Assembly (NCBI RefSeq): GCF_020882245.1
Contig: NC_083597.1
Location: 34,760,652 to 34,824,651, forward strand
Reading direction: 5' to 3'
Length of the DNA: 64,000 nucleotides
DNA from: Rhopalosiphum padi
Lineage: Eukaryota; Arthropoda; Insecta; Hemiptera; Aphididae
A program made the position numbers and the translations under genes. Positions 36,571 to 48,947 of this stretch are shown piece by piece. Positions within the stretch are counted from its first letter, which is position 1. Each line of letters opens with the position of its first letter. The notes under the pieces were generated by a model that was not told the DNA's origin, did not search any database, and worked only from the letters and a program-made list of their open reading frames with translations.

Positions 36571-39500
36571 ATGAGTATGCCGGAATTAGGAAGCAAGATC
36601 AGCCTAATATCAAAGGCCGATATTAGGTATGAGGGTAAACTGTTCACAGTCGACCCACAGGAATGCACCATTGCCTTGTCTCACGGTAATATAAATACAT
36701 AATATTTTTATGAACTCTTATTATTTTACTTAGTCAACAATATATTTTTCTCCGGGATGCTCTTTGTCATTGTTTTCGATAAAACTTTTAGACCTATTCC
36801 AATCTCTGCCTAACCTCTAATAACAAATATATTGATATATAATCATGTATAAAATATTAAATCTTAGAAAGTAATGTGATGTAAAAAGGTAACTCGTACA
36901 ATACGTTTCGAAAACAATTTAATTTGTTAAATTAGTATTCCGTGTTACCTCAACAGACGGTATCCTATATTTAGACACCTTATCTTAAAATTTGTGTAAT
37001 TTCCCGTCTTTATCTTAATTTATTTTTTTCCAGTACTTACGATTTACTTCGATTGAATCTTAATGGTTTGTCGTCCAATACTGAATTATCACATTAATAA
37101 AATCGATCTATTTATGATTAAACTCTTACATTTTTCCCATCGTCATTTTTCAATCTATTTTTGCATAACATTGCATTCTTAAACTAAAATTATTATATAC
37201 ATTATTAGCTATCTTTTTTTACACGTCCTATTTATGTTTAAAACTTATTAATTTTATAGTAATGAAATATTACTTATTGTTCTCTAAAATTTGAGTAGTT
37301 ATAAATACTATTCATATTTTTATATTAAATTTTAATAATTTATAATATATAACATTTACTTTTAACGAGGGGAAAAATGTCATTGGTATATTTTTAGAAC
37401 TGTGTTAAGCATTTTATTTTAAACTAATTGTATAACCTGACTTGATTTGGAAAAAAATGAAAAAATCTAAATTATCACTATATTGAAGTTGCTCAATTTT
37501 GATATATCTCGCAGACAAATCAACATTGGTATACATTTTTTAAATTTAAGAATAAGTTTGTTGTCTAAAATGGGCAATCTGTCTTTTACTGCATTTAGTA
37601 TATTTTTGAACAGGGATAGAAACTACTAACTAAATTTTCCTGTTATCTCTTAAAAACAATCTTTACAAATTCATTCAAATTAGTCAAACCATTTTTAAAT
37701 CTGTAAGTTATCGACATACAAACATTGTCTTTTGTTGTAAATTAAACTTAAAAAAATACTCATTTTTATGTATACTATATCATAGTACATAGTAGGTTGG
37801 CTAGTCAATACTAATTTTTTGTGTTTAATGACAAACCTTTACATAAATAAAATTAATAATTTAATCTTATTAACCCTAAAGAAAATTCACATGTGAGCCA
37901 GCCACTATAGCAACATACAAGGAAAGAACAATGTTACTTAAGATTTAAGGAACATATGTATAGAATTTGGTACTAAGTATTTTAGTAGTTTCCAAGTCTA
38001 TAAGTCCTACACAAGCATTTTATTAAAACTATCATTTTTATAATATAGATTAATACAATTTAGAATAAACCTTATAATTCTTTGATTGGTATTGTTTTAA
38101 AATTACTTGAATTGATTAAAAATTATTTTTCACCAAATATACTGTTGGTGTACTTATTGTATTTACTTTCTTTTAGTCCAATCTTTTGGAACAGAGGATC
38201 GACCTACAGAATTTAAGGTTCCAGCACAAAGTCAAATTTATAACTATATATTATTTCGCGGCTCTGATATTAAAGATATTAAAGTTATCACTCCTCAAAT
38301 AGCTCTTAATGATCCTGCTATTGTACAGGTAATTATTTTTTAAACAATAGAATTTTTTCAATGTTTACAAAATATTATATAATTATTTTTAGCTATCAGT
38401 ACCTCCAAATACTATGGGTGGCTTTAATGCTAATTATCAAACTATGGATGAACTAAATTCAGTCAATCAGGTTGGAAACTCTTATAACCCTATGTCTGGT
38501 GTGAACTTAAATGCTGGACCATCACACAAGCAAGCAAGTGAGTCTCCTCTGATTTTAGATCCACAACCAGTAATTCAGCAGAAACAACCGATGACTGCCC
38601 AATCTGGTATGTACACGCATACACAAATCCAAATGCTTGGGCATATTTGGCATGCTTGTACATATTGCTATTGGGTACTATTGTAAAAATCTTCCAAAGT
38701 CTATGCATGTCAATACAATTTCTGAATGCTTTTTAGTAGTGACTTAAAAATATTTGAAGTTATTACACTAATTTCATAAGTCTGAAAAGATCTATATGGG
38801 GCTTAACTTTATTTTGATCAATGATTGTGAATAAATACAATGATTAATAATCTATATATATTTGATAGTATAATATTTTTTAGTTAATTAATTTGATGGT
38901 TTGTACATACTTCAAAACCATAATACTTATTACAATAAATTATTGTATTTAAAAAAATATTTTTATAATTAATAGGAACATAATATATAACATAGAATTC
39001 TTAAACTTTATTGTTGTTGCTAAGCTTATTGTTTTGTACAATTATAATGCAAAAATTAGGAATTTTTATGTATAATTTATCACTTTATTAAAATGCATGA
39101 TAAGGTTTTACTACTTTAGATTTCAAGTGATGAATGTGTTAATTTTACAACTGTATTTTTTATTTCTGTTTACATTTACCATAGTAGAATAAATATATTA
39201 ATAATTATTATGTTGAACTTTTGGCAAGATTTCTGATGGTAAATTGGATCTAGTTATTACTTTTATTTGAGGGAGAGATGTAAAAATTAATTATTAAAAT
39301 AATAATATTAAAAAAAATCAATACAATTACAAAAAAATAAATTTCTAAGACCCGTGTCAATAAATCAATTTGTTGATTACAGATTAGTGTAGACTAGAAT
39401 TTTTCATCACTCTTCAAACTTGACAATTGAATACACAATTCCCCTATAAGTTTTTTTAACTAGAATTCAAAATAAATTTCATTGCAATACGCCATTCCTA

Positions 39501-42500
39501 TTTTATGAGTGATTGAAGCTAAAATTTTGATGATATACACATTTTAAGGATTTTTGATATTATTCTTAAAATTCCCCCCGATCATGTAAATTTGAAATAT
39601 TCCACATTAATTGAAAACTGACATTTTCATAATGTTAAAATTAATTTTAGGCTTTGAGTTATGATTTTGAGATGATGTTTTTTATTGCAGATATTTGTGA
39701 TTATTAATAAACTAATTTATAGTGCACACACTGACACTGCCATTTTTAAAACAATGTTGTCTATCCTTTTAGCCAGCTACTACTAAGTTCTACCATTTTT
39801 ATTTTTAAATATTCTACAAATTGAAAATATTTTCCTTAGTTGAAAACTGCTAGTAATATTAATAACCTATAAATAATATATAGGGATTTATTATTTGCAT
39901 AAATTGTAGTTAAACCTACCATATCAATAATAGAAAATAAATTTATATCAATATACATTTAAAAATTGAATGTTGCAAACTGTCAGTTACTGCTTACTAT
40001 TAATTTTTGTTGAATTCAAAAATTTAACACATTCATTATCTCAATGAAATGACTGAAACGAGTATATGAGACTATTGCTATACAATAAAGCAAGTTCCTC
40101 GGTTTTAATTCTTGTAGATATTACAAATAATAAATTATATTTATGGCTTAGAATATATCATTATTACGTACGTATAGGGTAGAACATTTATAATTTTCTA
40201 GATTTGTTGAACGTCAAGTTACAAAAATTGCATTGTTAATGAATATGCTTTTTATATTTGTAGCATTGCTTTATTTAAACAAGTATAAAATAAAATATAA
40301 TACATTTTAAATTTAAATTTATTTATTTTTAAACTATTATTGTATACTCATATTTTAAAGATGTCCTGGATTTAATATCTGGTGGTTCCCGTTCATCTAC
40401 ACCAGCTCAGCCAAATGTATTTAATGGTCAACGTAATAGCCCAACTTTTGATCAAAGTATTCAAACCGGAAATCAACAAAGTCCTGGAAATGGAAGAGGA
40501 GGAAGGAACCAGCGTAACAGATCTACATCTTCTTCTGATACTCGTAAACAAGTTAGACAACAAGGGTAAATATTGTATATCTGATTAAATTTGAATACTA
40601 TTTTTTGAATGGGGATGATTCTATTTTTAAAGACAAAATTATCAAAGGAATGATCAGCAGCATTACCAACAACGGAATGACCAACAATATCAAAGGAACG
40701 ATTTTCAACATCAGGATAATAATCAACACTTTGTGAGTATTATTTTTTTTGATAATGTATTTATTTATTTTAACCTGATATTAAATATAAATTATCCTTA
40801 TAGGCTAACCGTCAAGGTGGAAATAGGAATATGAACGGCCGTAATTGGAATAATCACCAAAATAATCAGCAGCAGCAGCAACAACAACAACAACAACAAC
40901 AACAAGTTAGAAGACAGAATCCAGTTCCAAACAATGCTACGGGAGGTCGTTCATTTTATAATAGGTCTACTGGTCTTCCAGCTCCTAGTAAAGCACAGGG
41001 ACCTAGAACAAATTCATTGAAGTTTGATGAAGATTATGATTTTGATAAGGCAAATAGTGAATTTCAGGAGATTATAAAAAAACTATCAAGAACCAAAATT
41101 GGTATGTCAATATAAATATTTAAAACTCAAATTAAGAAATTTTGTTTTTATCTAAAATAGTTGAGATTATTGTTAAGTGATAAAATGTTGTGTATTGATC
41201 ACAATTTAAGATATGCATATATATATATCTTAAATTGTGGTATTGACAGTTGTTATGGTATGCTATAGTATGTGCCTTATAGATAATATAACCTAGCAAA
41301 AACAATTATTAATACATTCTAAGATTTAAATACATTTAAAAAAACAACTTATTTGATAAATACCCAATCAATACAATTATTATTAGTTTGTTTTAAGCTA
41401 AATAATTTGGTGCTAGTATAACGTGTGATCTACCAGCTTGTTTTTAGTGAACCCGCTTAGCATTACCCAAAAGGCACCACGAGCTTAAATGTATTTCAAA
41501 AGCATTTACCCACATATAGCTAAAAAAAAATCAAATTTAAATCACGTTCACATATAAGTTTTGTTTTAGCCAATTTAGGCATCGTTATTTAAGTATGTAA
41601 CCCGCATACCTTTTAAAAAATCAATGAACAAATCTGGTTGACTTTTCCGCCACATCTTCCAACTATACTAATCTAAATGTGACTGAAGCATATGAATAAA
41701 TATGCCTCTCTTTTCTTTAATATAGATATTTTTGTATCCAACCATGATCTTTCAACACACTATGTGTGCGTACCTGTTAGGGATCAACATAATTTTCTTG
41801 ATAAACAGTTTTATGAATGAACCCTCTGCTGTTAAACATTGGTGTAAGAGTCACTCATCTGAGTGAATGACGGAACCACCTTCAAATTACCAATAAAGAA
41901 CTGGATAGTAATGGATTGATCACATGTAAACTCTAGATTGCACACTACACTACCACTAATATTTCTCATGACGGCTATTATAATTTTAAACTTAGGTATA
42001 TATATATAATTAAACATGTTATTGTTAACATGGTGTGTGTTAGTCAATTATCTCATAAACTCTTGACTATACTTTATTTGCAATACAAAAGAACCTCAAG
42101 TAAAATGGAACCTTGATAAGTCAAAATTAAAGAGAAAAAAACTTTTATGACTTATCAAGGTTTTAGAAAAAAAAATATTGACTTAAGAGTTTTTTAAATG
42201 TATGTATATATATTATAGTTTTTACTTATTACAAAGTTATAGTATATACATTATACATATAATTACAGTATATATTGTTATTATTAATATTTTAAAATAA
42301 TTAATAACTAACATTTGATACCACTGTACACATGAAACCAATTAATCGCAACTGACAATACTGAAAGTAGAGAAAATAAACCAATTGAAAAATACAATAA
42401 TAAATACCAATTAGGATAAATTATTGAAACATACAAGCATTTATATTATTTGTAACCATGGTAGTTAAGGAAGAGAAAGATAATTTTTACTTTGAAATCA

Positions 42501-43191
42501 ATTTTTAGTTGTATAATTTATTTTTATTTTAATCTCTAGATGATGGTTTTGATGATTCGACCGAAGAAGTTACTATAGTTAATGGAGCATCATCTGTAAA
42601 TGGTGATTCGTTACTCCATTTAAATGATGGGGAACAAGTTCACGTAAAAAAAAATCATCGTATTGAAAGTGGAAATGAAATTGGTGTTGTAGAAAATGAA
42701 AACGAAGGAGATGATGATCAAAAAACATTTTATGACAAATCCAAATCGTTCTTTGACTCAATTAGCTGTGAAGCAGTTGAAAGAAGCAAAGGGTAATTAT
42801 AATTTATTTAAAACATTACAATTTATCATAATTAATTATTATTTTTATATTTTGTAGACATTCACAAAGGACTGATTGGCGTACAGAACGTAAATTAAAT
42901 TCAGAAACATTTGGTGTAGCAATGGCAAGGCGTGGTCAATACCACCGTGGTCGTGGAGGTTATTATAACAATAATAATACTAATTACCGCACTAATCCTA
43001 ACTCCTACAATAATGGTAATAATTACAATAACAACCGTCAAGGAGTAAATTATAACTACCGTCAACAATCGAATAATGGATACATGCGTAATAATCCTGG
43101 TAACCGTGGCTATAACTACAGACCAAGATCAACCAACAAACAAGATCAACGCCAACCAAATGCAGTCTCTCCTCAACGAGTAGCAGGTTAA
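36571..43191 (+). CDS. LSM14: LSM14 / trailer hitch mRNP protein
   Basis: Cytoplasmic RNA-granule protein of the Scd6/LSM14/Trailer hitch family, which binds DDX6-type helicases and decapping factors and acts in translational repression and mRNA storage. Coding exons: 36,571-36,685; 38,177-38,328; 38,393-38,606; 40,361-40,565; 40,633-40,732; 40,804-41,101; 42,540-42,792; 42,858-43,191 (556 aa). Seen in order: N-terminal LSm domain (about 5-80) with 'GSKISLISKADIRYEG' and 'SFGTEDRP' and 'FRGSDIKDI'; a Ser/Gln linker; a 13-residue polyQ tract (284-296); the FDF box (about 334-356); the FFD box ('DKSKSFFDSI', about 427-436); the TFG box ('LNSETFGVA', about 460); and an RGG/Asn/Tyr-rich tail. The last residues depend on whether a final small intron (43,187-43,273) is removed: the end is VAG or VAVA. 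Confidence 0.93.
36686..38176 (+). other. LSM14 intron 1 (1.5 kb)
   Basis: Starts GTAATA after 'ALSH' plus one base and ends TTTTAG before 38,177. AT-rich; no embedded gene, RNA or clear mobile element seen. Confidence 0.7.
38607..40360 (+). other. LSM14 intron 3 (1.75 kb)
   Basis: Starts GTATGT and ends TTTTAAAG. It is AT-rich with no exon-like frame or recognised element. Reading into the intron from the exon would add about 26 residues before a stop at 38,684, a possible but unsupported truncated form. Confidence 0.65.
40867..40905 (+). repeat. CAG/CAA repeat coding polyglutamine
   Basis: Thirteen glutamine codons in a row inside LSM14 exon 6: four CAG at the start, then mostly CAA. Mixed codons make it more stable than a pure repeat. 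Polyglutamine or Gln/Asn-rich stretches are common in RNA-granule proteins and add to the low-complexity character of this one. Confidence 0.9.
41102..42539 (+). other. LSM14 intron 6 with two hairpins
   Basis: Starts GTATGT and ends AATCTCTAG. It carries two clean inverted repeats: 15-bp arms at 41,200-41,214 and 41,225-41,239 around a 10-nt loop, and 14-bp arms at 42,109-42,122 and 42,149-42,162 around a 26-nt loop. The second ('AACCTTGATAAGTC') looks like the ends of a tiny Tc1/pogo-type MITE. Otherwise no gene is seen. Confidence 0.6.
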
Positions 43192-45287
43192 TATCAATTT
43201 TAAATCAAATTTGGCTATTTGAATCTTACTTTACTGATATTAGAAGAATTAATAATTTTATTTATTTTTACAGTAGCCTGAACATTCGCAGTCTAAATTT
43301 CAATATTGCTGTAAATTTAACTTCATAAAAACAAAAAAAAAAAACACAAAAAAAAGTTTAAAAAAAAATTATTTCCCATGGAAAAATTACTTTGTATATA
43401 GTTTACATTTCTTCTCTTTATAAACCCAAGATTTTAATTGTTGCCGTGCATAATTTGTGATGAATTCAATTGGTAATTAGGTATATTTTGTTAAATGATA
43501 CCCGGTTGAGCGGAAGTTTTTGGCCGCATGCACATTTAAAACTCTGGGACTTAAGTCATCATATTCCTAAGTATATTTAATTTTTAATTTTTTGAAAGAA
43601 CATAATTATTATTAATTTAAAATTAACTTTCCCAGACTGTTCTTTATCTTTAGTTTTAGTTCTGTTTAGACAATTTTTTTTTTAATCAATTCTTTTTTGA
43701 CGGCTGTTTTTAAAAATATAATAATTTATGGTTTGTTCTTCATTCATTTCATAGTTTCTACATAAGGTTTTTTTCATTAAGGTGATCGGTTTCATCAATA
43801 AATAAATATCAAAAACCAGATTCTAGGTATAGAACCCAAATTTGTAAGAAACTATATTAACTAGATGTAAAAATTTGTTAAAACTTTAGCCTATGTAAGA
43901 AAAGATACAAAGATACTAAAATTTAAAAAAAAAAATGTGATTTTGTTTGTTTAAATTAAACAAATAACACAAATATATATAATATATATATGTATTAGAT
44001 TATATCATTTAAAAAAAAAAATAAATGTACATTTTTTTTTTACCATTATTTGTGCGTTTTTTTTAACCTATTTTATATAGTAATTATTTATATAATCCAG
44101 TGGATAATGGTGAAATTGAGTATGACAGCATTAGGGGGGCTGAAGCATACCATATTTTAAAGATTAGTGTTTATGCATTTCATATTACATGTACATTTTG
44201 AAAATTAAAAATGGACTTCCTAAAAAGCCTAGATATTTTGTCAACGAATTCATACTTGTATTAAAAATTTAAATCAGACAATCCGAAGTATGTGTAATTT
44301 ACCACCGCTTATTTGTCTAAAACATATGAAAAATATGTGTGCTGCAGTCTCCTTAATCTTATTCATATTCTTGACATGGTAATGGTATGTCATTGTCCTG
44401 ACACTAATGATGTACGAATATTGTTTCAAATTTTTTCATTGCATAGTTAAAAATTATGATATATTTCATTAAAATTTGTACGTTTCCTTTTTTTCCTGTG
44501 TTGTGTAATGAATATCAGAATATACAAGCTTGGTAAATTAAGTATTTTATGTTCAATGCAGCGCCTGGTTAAGGGGGAGGAGGCAATTTTTTAACGGCTA
44601 AAATAAAAGTTTCTTAATGTATTATAATATTTTTAGGATGAATTATCATTGAGACATGTGGTAACAAAATAATAATAATATGATATATTGTCAATCATTG
44701 ATTTATCATGTCAAGACCATACTATTGGAGAGCTCAGATGACTTGCATTTCTTTTTTCATTATTTTCGATTTTAATTTATTTCGATATGTTTACAGCAGT
44801 ATGCCATCTTGTTTGTATCTTTCTTATTAATCTTAGTATTTCCGTAATCTTAATAGAAATGTGTGCTACACAATTAATCTTTTAAACTTAATAAAATAAT
44901 ATAGAACATTTTTATTCATTTATTATTAAATATTCTTCATAATATATAAGTATATAATATAGATAGCAGGTACATATCTCTATCTACATACCCGACACTT
45001 GTACGTGTCTATGTTAGTCGATAGTATAATATGTTGTATGTTTTTTAATATTTTTTTTTCAACAATGTACAATTGTATAGAAATACATGGCACGGCCCCT
45101 AGCTCGCCTCTGATAGTCTCAAATGATTTATTTATACATAACCAAGCAATTGTTTTTAATTTTTATTATTTGATTCTCATAGACCGTAGTCAGTCTTGTC
45201 AAGTCATTATCCACTCAATCACTGAAAAAAACAAACGTGCACAATTTTTTTTAATAAATATGACAGAAAAGCGAATTAAGTTTATTA
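43192..45287. other. LSM14 3' UTR and intergenic DNA
   Basis: The LSM14 3' UTR probably runs through several hundred bases; an AATAAA occurs near 44,020 ('aaaaataaatgtac'). After that the sequence is intergenic, AT-rich and without a recognised gene. A G-rich patch at about 44,571-44,583 may be one end of an unpaired repeat. Confidence 0.45.
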
Positions 45288-45438
45288 CAGGGGCGTCATT
45301 TGCGTACCTAAAATTCTAAATTGTAAATTTTGGCCCGCAAGGCACATCATAATAATGTCAAATATGTCGAAAAAAAAATAAATAGTGCTCTACTCAATAT
45401 TTTTGCGTACCAAAAAAAAAATTGAAATGACGCCCCTT
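45288..45438. mobile_element. hAT-like MITE (151 bp)
   Basis: The ends are CAGGGGCGTCATTT and the reverse complement of AAGGGGCGTCATTT. Flanking octamers GTTTATTA and TTTTATTA match at 7 of 8 positions. Non-coding; a 106-codon open frame that runs across the left end is not a gene. Confidence 0.7.
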
Positions 45439-46464
45439 TTTTATTAGCGCTGCATTTCGCAAAAGAGCTGAGAAAAAAAATAAAAACAAACTATTTTTCA
45501 AACACACACAATTCTGCAGTTTCTTCAAAAAGGTAAGAACTAATAACGTGCATAATAATACAGTACCTACTCTATACTCTTAAATAATAAAAAAAAAAGA
45601 ATAATATATATATATTATTTAATAAACAATAATGAAAAGTACCAATTATATAAAGTCGCAATTAATATTTATAAAAAGGTTTTTAAAACTAGTTGTTAAT
45701 AACCTAATTTATAATACTATTCAGACTACGATTCTAAAATTTCTATACTATTTATTACATTATATTTTTTTATTCATTGTTTATTTAATATAAATGGTGG
45801 AACAACATTATTTGACATGCAATATCTATCTTTTGTTCTATTCGATGTATTATACATTTTAATGAATTAAATAATTTTAACACTATTTTTATTCAAATAT
45901 TTATTTATTTTATGATGGTTTTAAATTTTAACCTATAACGGTACAAAGTTTGTAAAGGGTAGCATTTTAAAATCTTCCTCCAGGCGGCATATTCGTTATC
46001 GGCACTGGTTCAATTTATGCATTCATAAACCTCTTTAATTTTTTTGTGATGTTGCTCAAAAAAATAAGGTTTGGTAAATTTTAGCAATAATTTTTGTGTA
46101 TATTAAAATTAATATTCCTAAACTTTGTGTAATATTTACAATATATTATAGGTAGCGTTTTACCTTTTACAATATAATAAATGTTACCTACTAGGTGTTC
46201 ATGTTCGACCGTTTATATTGAGAAAAAATATAATAAAATAAAATGTATGAATTTAATGTTTTCCAGAATGTACCCCTCATAAAAATAAAATAAAAAAATG
46301 TTGAAAATTGGCCTCTGGTTATAGATTTCTGTATTTAAAAATTTCATTACAGTCTAATTCTTTACTTTTTTTATTCCGCAGAATCTTTTAAATAATTTTG
46401 CTGTAAACATACCTAGTCCAATTACGCCACTGTATTAAAGTGCATTTAAGTTATTACGATCTTT
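45439..46464. other. Intergenic DNA without recognised features
   Basis: AT-rich, with simple TA runs; no exon, RNA gene or element with two matched ends was found. Confidence 0.5.
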
Positions 46465-46472
46465 GTAAAAAC

Positions 46473-47809
46473 GGTACTGGTCTGTTATCGCCCCGCCAAT
46501 TACGAACGCGGCTACACTATTAAAACGTAAATAGAAATTGAAATATATATTGGTACATATAGTGTATAGAAATATCAGAAAAAATCGTTTATTTAAAAAA
46601 AAATCATCAATTTAATTCGTTAATTCATTAATTATTTCCAAAATTATATCATTAAAAAAAATATGTATAAAATAAATCTAAAATTTAATAACATTTAAAA
46701 ATATATAGATAAAATAAAATAAAATTACAATAATTACTGTATCATGATGGAGGCCAAAATGCTGAGATATCCAATAAAATCTGTTCAAATGGATCATTCT
46801 GATTGGTAAGTTTTGATCACCACATATACTCTGCCATGTATGAGTCAAGGAAATTTCGAGCTGTTCCGCGACGTCGTTTGTTGCCCCATTTTGCAGCACC
46901 CCACCTTCTTTCCACGTTTTGGGTGTGAACTCCAGTAGAGGGGTCGACAAAGTTGTACTTGTGATTGACTTGATTATGTTGATAACCTAATTGTTGAATT
47001 TTATTGTACGATCTCCAACTGTCCGAAAATATTATGGACCCTGGGCGAATAGACTTGGATTAATGGTAGTAAAGTTTTTTCAGACCGATCAGGTACACAC
47101 ACAATGAAACATTCTTTAGTTTCTCGGCAAATGCATCAGAATACCCACTGTTGAGGAAGTATACGACCTGCATTGTTTTTTCTACGTACAAAAAGGCTTT
47201 CGTCAATTTCCACAATTAAATTAGGACCACCAATTTCTTTATTACCAATTTCAATTTTTCAAACGCACACTTCACGTAAATAATTATTCCAGTCAACAAT
47301 GGCGCTTTTACTCATTCCAAACTCACGTTTACAATACGATACAGAAATCATTTCATAAGCCCAGCAGTATATGTGGTATACTATTGTATGTACCTATTGG
47401 TAATCTTGAACCACTCAGCCAATTGTTTGTTCTTATACCTTTTTCTTTTCGGCAAGTTCTTCTCTGACAACTCCACCGAGATCCTTTTATAATCATTTTA
47501 TGGTCATTTTCGCACTTTTGAGTTTGTAATAAAACATTTTTCGTTTGGAGAAAATTAATAGCAGAATCTTCATTAGAGACTTCGGAATACAAATCTTTTA
47601 AATCCATTTTTCAACTGCTGCAATAAATATTTCGACACTGATACGAGCAGAGCTTTAGACATACTGGACATACTGCTAAGTAAAATTACCTGAACTAATA
47701 AAATAAAGCGATGAAGCCTCAATTGTCGTAGATATAAATAAAATAATGTGTTTGATATGGTTCGTAATCGCCGCGTTCGTAATTGGCGGGGCGATAACAG
47801 ACCAGTACC
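46473..47809 (-). mobile_element. Merlin-family DNA transposon
   Basis: A 1,337-bp element bounded by 39-bp TIRs (46,473-46,511 and 47,771-47,809, starting GGTACTGGTCTGTTATCGCC) that appear identical. It is flanked by a perfect 8-bp target duplication GTAAAAAC (46,465-46,472 and 47,810-47,817). The 8-bp duplication and GG-starting TIR fit the Merlin superfamily, the eukaryotic relatives of bacterial IS1016/IS1595. The minus strand carries a broken transposase of the ISXO2-like type (separate entry). The identical TIRs and target duplication suggest a fairly recent insertion, although the gene is no longer open. Confidence 0.85.
46739..47607 (-). pseudogene. Merlin transposase (ISXO2-like DDE), broken
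   Basis: Minus-strand fragments in more than one frame assemble in order: the N-terminus from ATG at 47,607 ('MDLKDLYSEVSNEDSAINFL', a Cys/His zinc-ribbon-like part with 'RWSCQRRTCRKEKGIR' and 'WLSGSRLP'), then 'VEIDESLFVRRKNNAGRIL', 'PQQWVF', 'CFIVCVPDRSEKTLLPLI', 'FSDSWRSYNKIQQLGYQ', 'VNHKYNFVDPSTGVHTQNVE' and a C-terminal 'AEYMW' stop. The three catalytic acidic positions (Asp of IDES, Asp of SDSW, Glu of HTQNVE) are all still visible. A stop after PQQWVF, another after AEYMW and at least one frameshift make it a pseudogene. Its family, the DDE_Tnp_IS1595 fold, cuts and pastes DNA at the element's TIRs. Confidence 0.8.
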
Positions 47810-47932
47810 GTAAAAACAAATACTCAATTTTAAATTTTTAACACAGTACAAATTATATAGTATTTTTTTTTGTCTAAATTATAATACGTTTTGATAGTTA
47901 TACCTATGCATAACATTATATTATTTATATTA

Positions 47933-48947
47933 CAAAGCCGTAAATGAAGAAAAATTCGGGGGAGGGAGGGTCTACCTTTTTTTACTTTCTTGATTTTTAA
48001 TCAAGTATGGTAATTGAAATGAAAAAAGTTTGAATTTTTAAAACTTCAAGAATTTGTGTTAAATATAGGAAATTGATAAAAATGTAACTCAATTGTAATG
48101 AGTAGGTGGATAATTAAGCTATAGCTTTAACATAAAATATTAATGAGAGAGATCCACCCAAGCGGTTTAACGATTTGAATCCACAAAAACCTCAGCGTGA
48201 ACAGTTCCAAAATGTCTATTTTTTAACTTTTCTCCAAAACTATTATAACTAAAAAGTTGGTTGATAGCTCATTAAAAATGGATTATCAAGTAGATACAAA
48301 ATGTGAGATTAAAAATTTTCAAAAAAAATTATTTAATTTTTCACAGTTAAAAAAATAGTTATTTTTTGCTAGATTTTCATTTAGCGTGGTACTGTGGTAG
48401 ATTACCGAAACTGGATAACGGATTTTTTATTTGGGGTCTTGTTAGATTCACATTGGCTAGGAGAAATGCTGTGAAGATTTTCAGAACTTTATCTTCAATC
48501 GTTAACTCACTACAAAACTATAAAGTTGAAAAACATAAAAGAACGCCTAATAAAATGTGTTTTAATATTTTTTGAAGCTCTGTATTGAATTAACTATAAA
48601 TAAAGTTCTGAAAATCTTCACTGCACTTCTCCTAGAAAATGTGAATCTAACAAGATCCCAAACAACAAAATCCGTTCTCCGGTTTCGGAGATCTATCTCA
48701 CTAAATGAAAACGAAAATAAAATACATTATACATACATATTGCATAAAATTAATAAATTTATAAAAATTGGAAATCAAGAAAGTTTACATATGCTGATCC
48801 CTGACTTGGCAAGCGTTTTTTAAATATAAATGCTGAAAATTTATAGTCAATAAACTATATTCACCACTAAAATATTTCTACTTTTAAAAATTTCGGGGGG
48901 TCCGGACCCCTGGACCCTCCACCCAGACGGCTCCAGTTATGGCCTTG
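47933..48947. mobile_element. TIR element 'CAARGCCGTAA', long copy
   Basis: The left end CAAAGCCGTAAATG and the right end (reverse complement of CAAGGCCATAACTGG) are inverted. Flanking octamers TTATATTA and TTATATCA match at 7 of 8 positions, which suggests hAT-type insertion. The last 90 nt match the right end of 28,700-29,030. The interior contains a large separate inverted repeat (48,375-48,722). Short open frames at 48,366 and 48,572 are the two arms of that repeat, not genes. No transposase is present. Confidence 0.65.
48375..48722. repeat. Large internal inverted repeat
   Basis: The left arm (about 48,375-48,510, from 'ttttcatttagcg' through 'ggtcttgttagattcacatt' to 'gattttcagaactttat') is the inverted copy of the right arm (about 48,590-48,722, from 'ataaagttctgaaaatcttc' to 'cactaaatgaaaac'). 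Divergence of roughly 10-20 percent is visible between the arms. A spacer of about 80 nt forms the loop. It could be a solo fold-back element inserted in, or part of, the surrounding TIR element. Confidence 0.7.
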
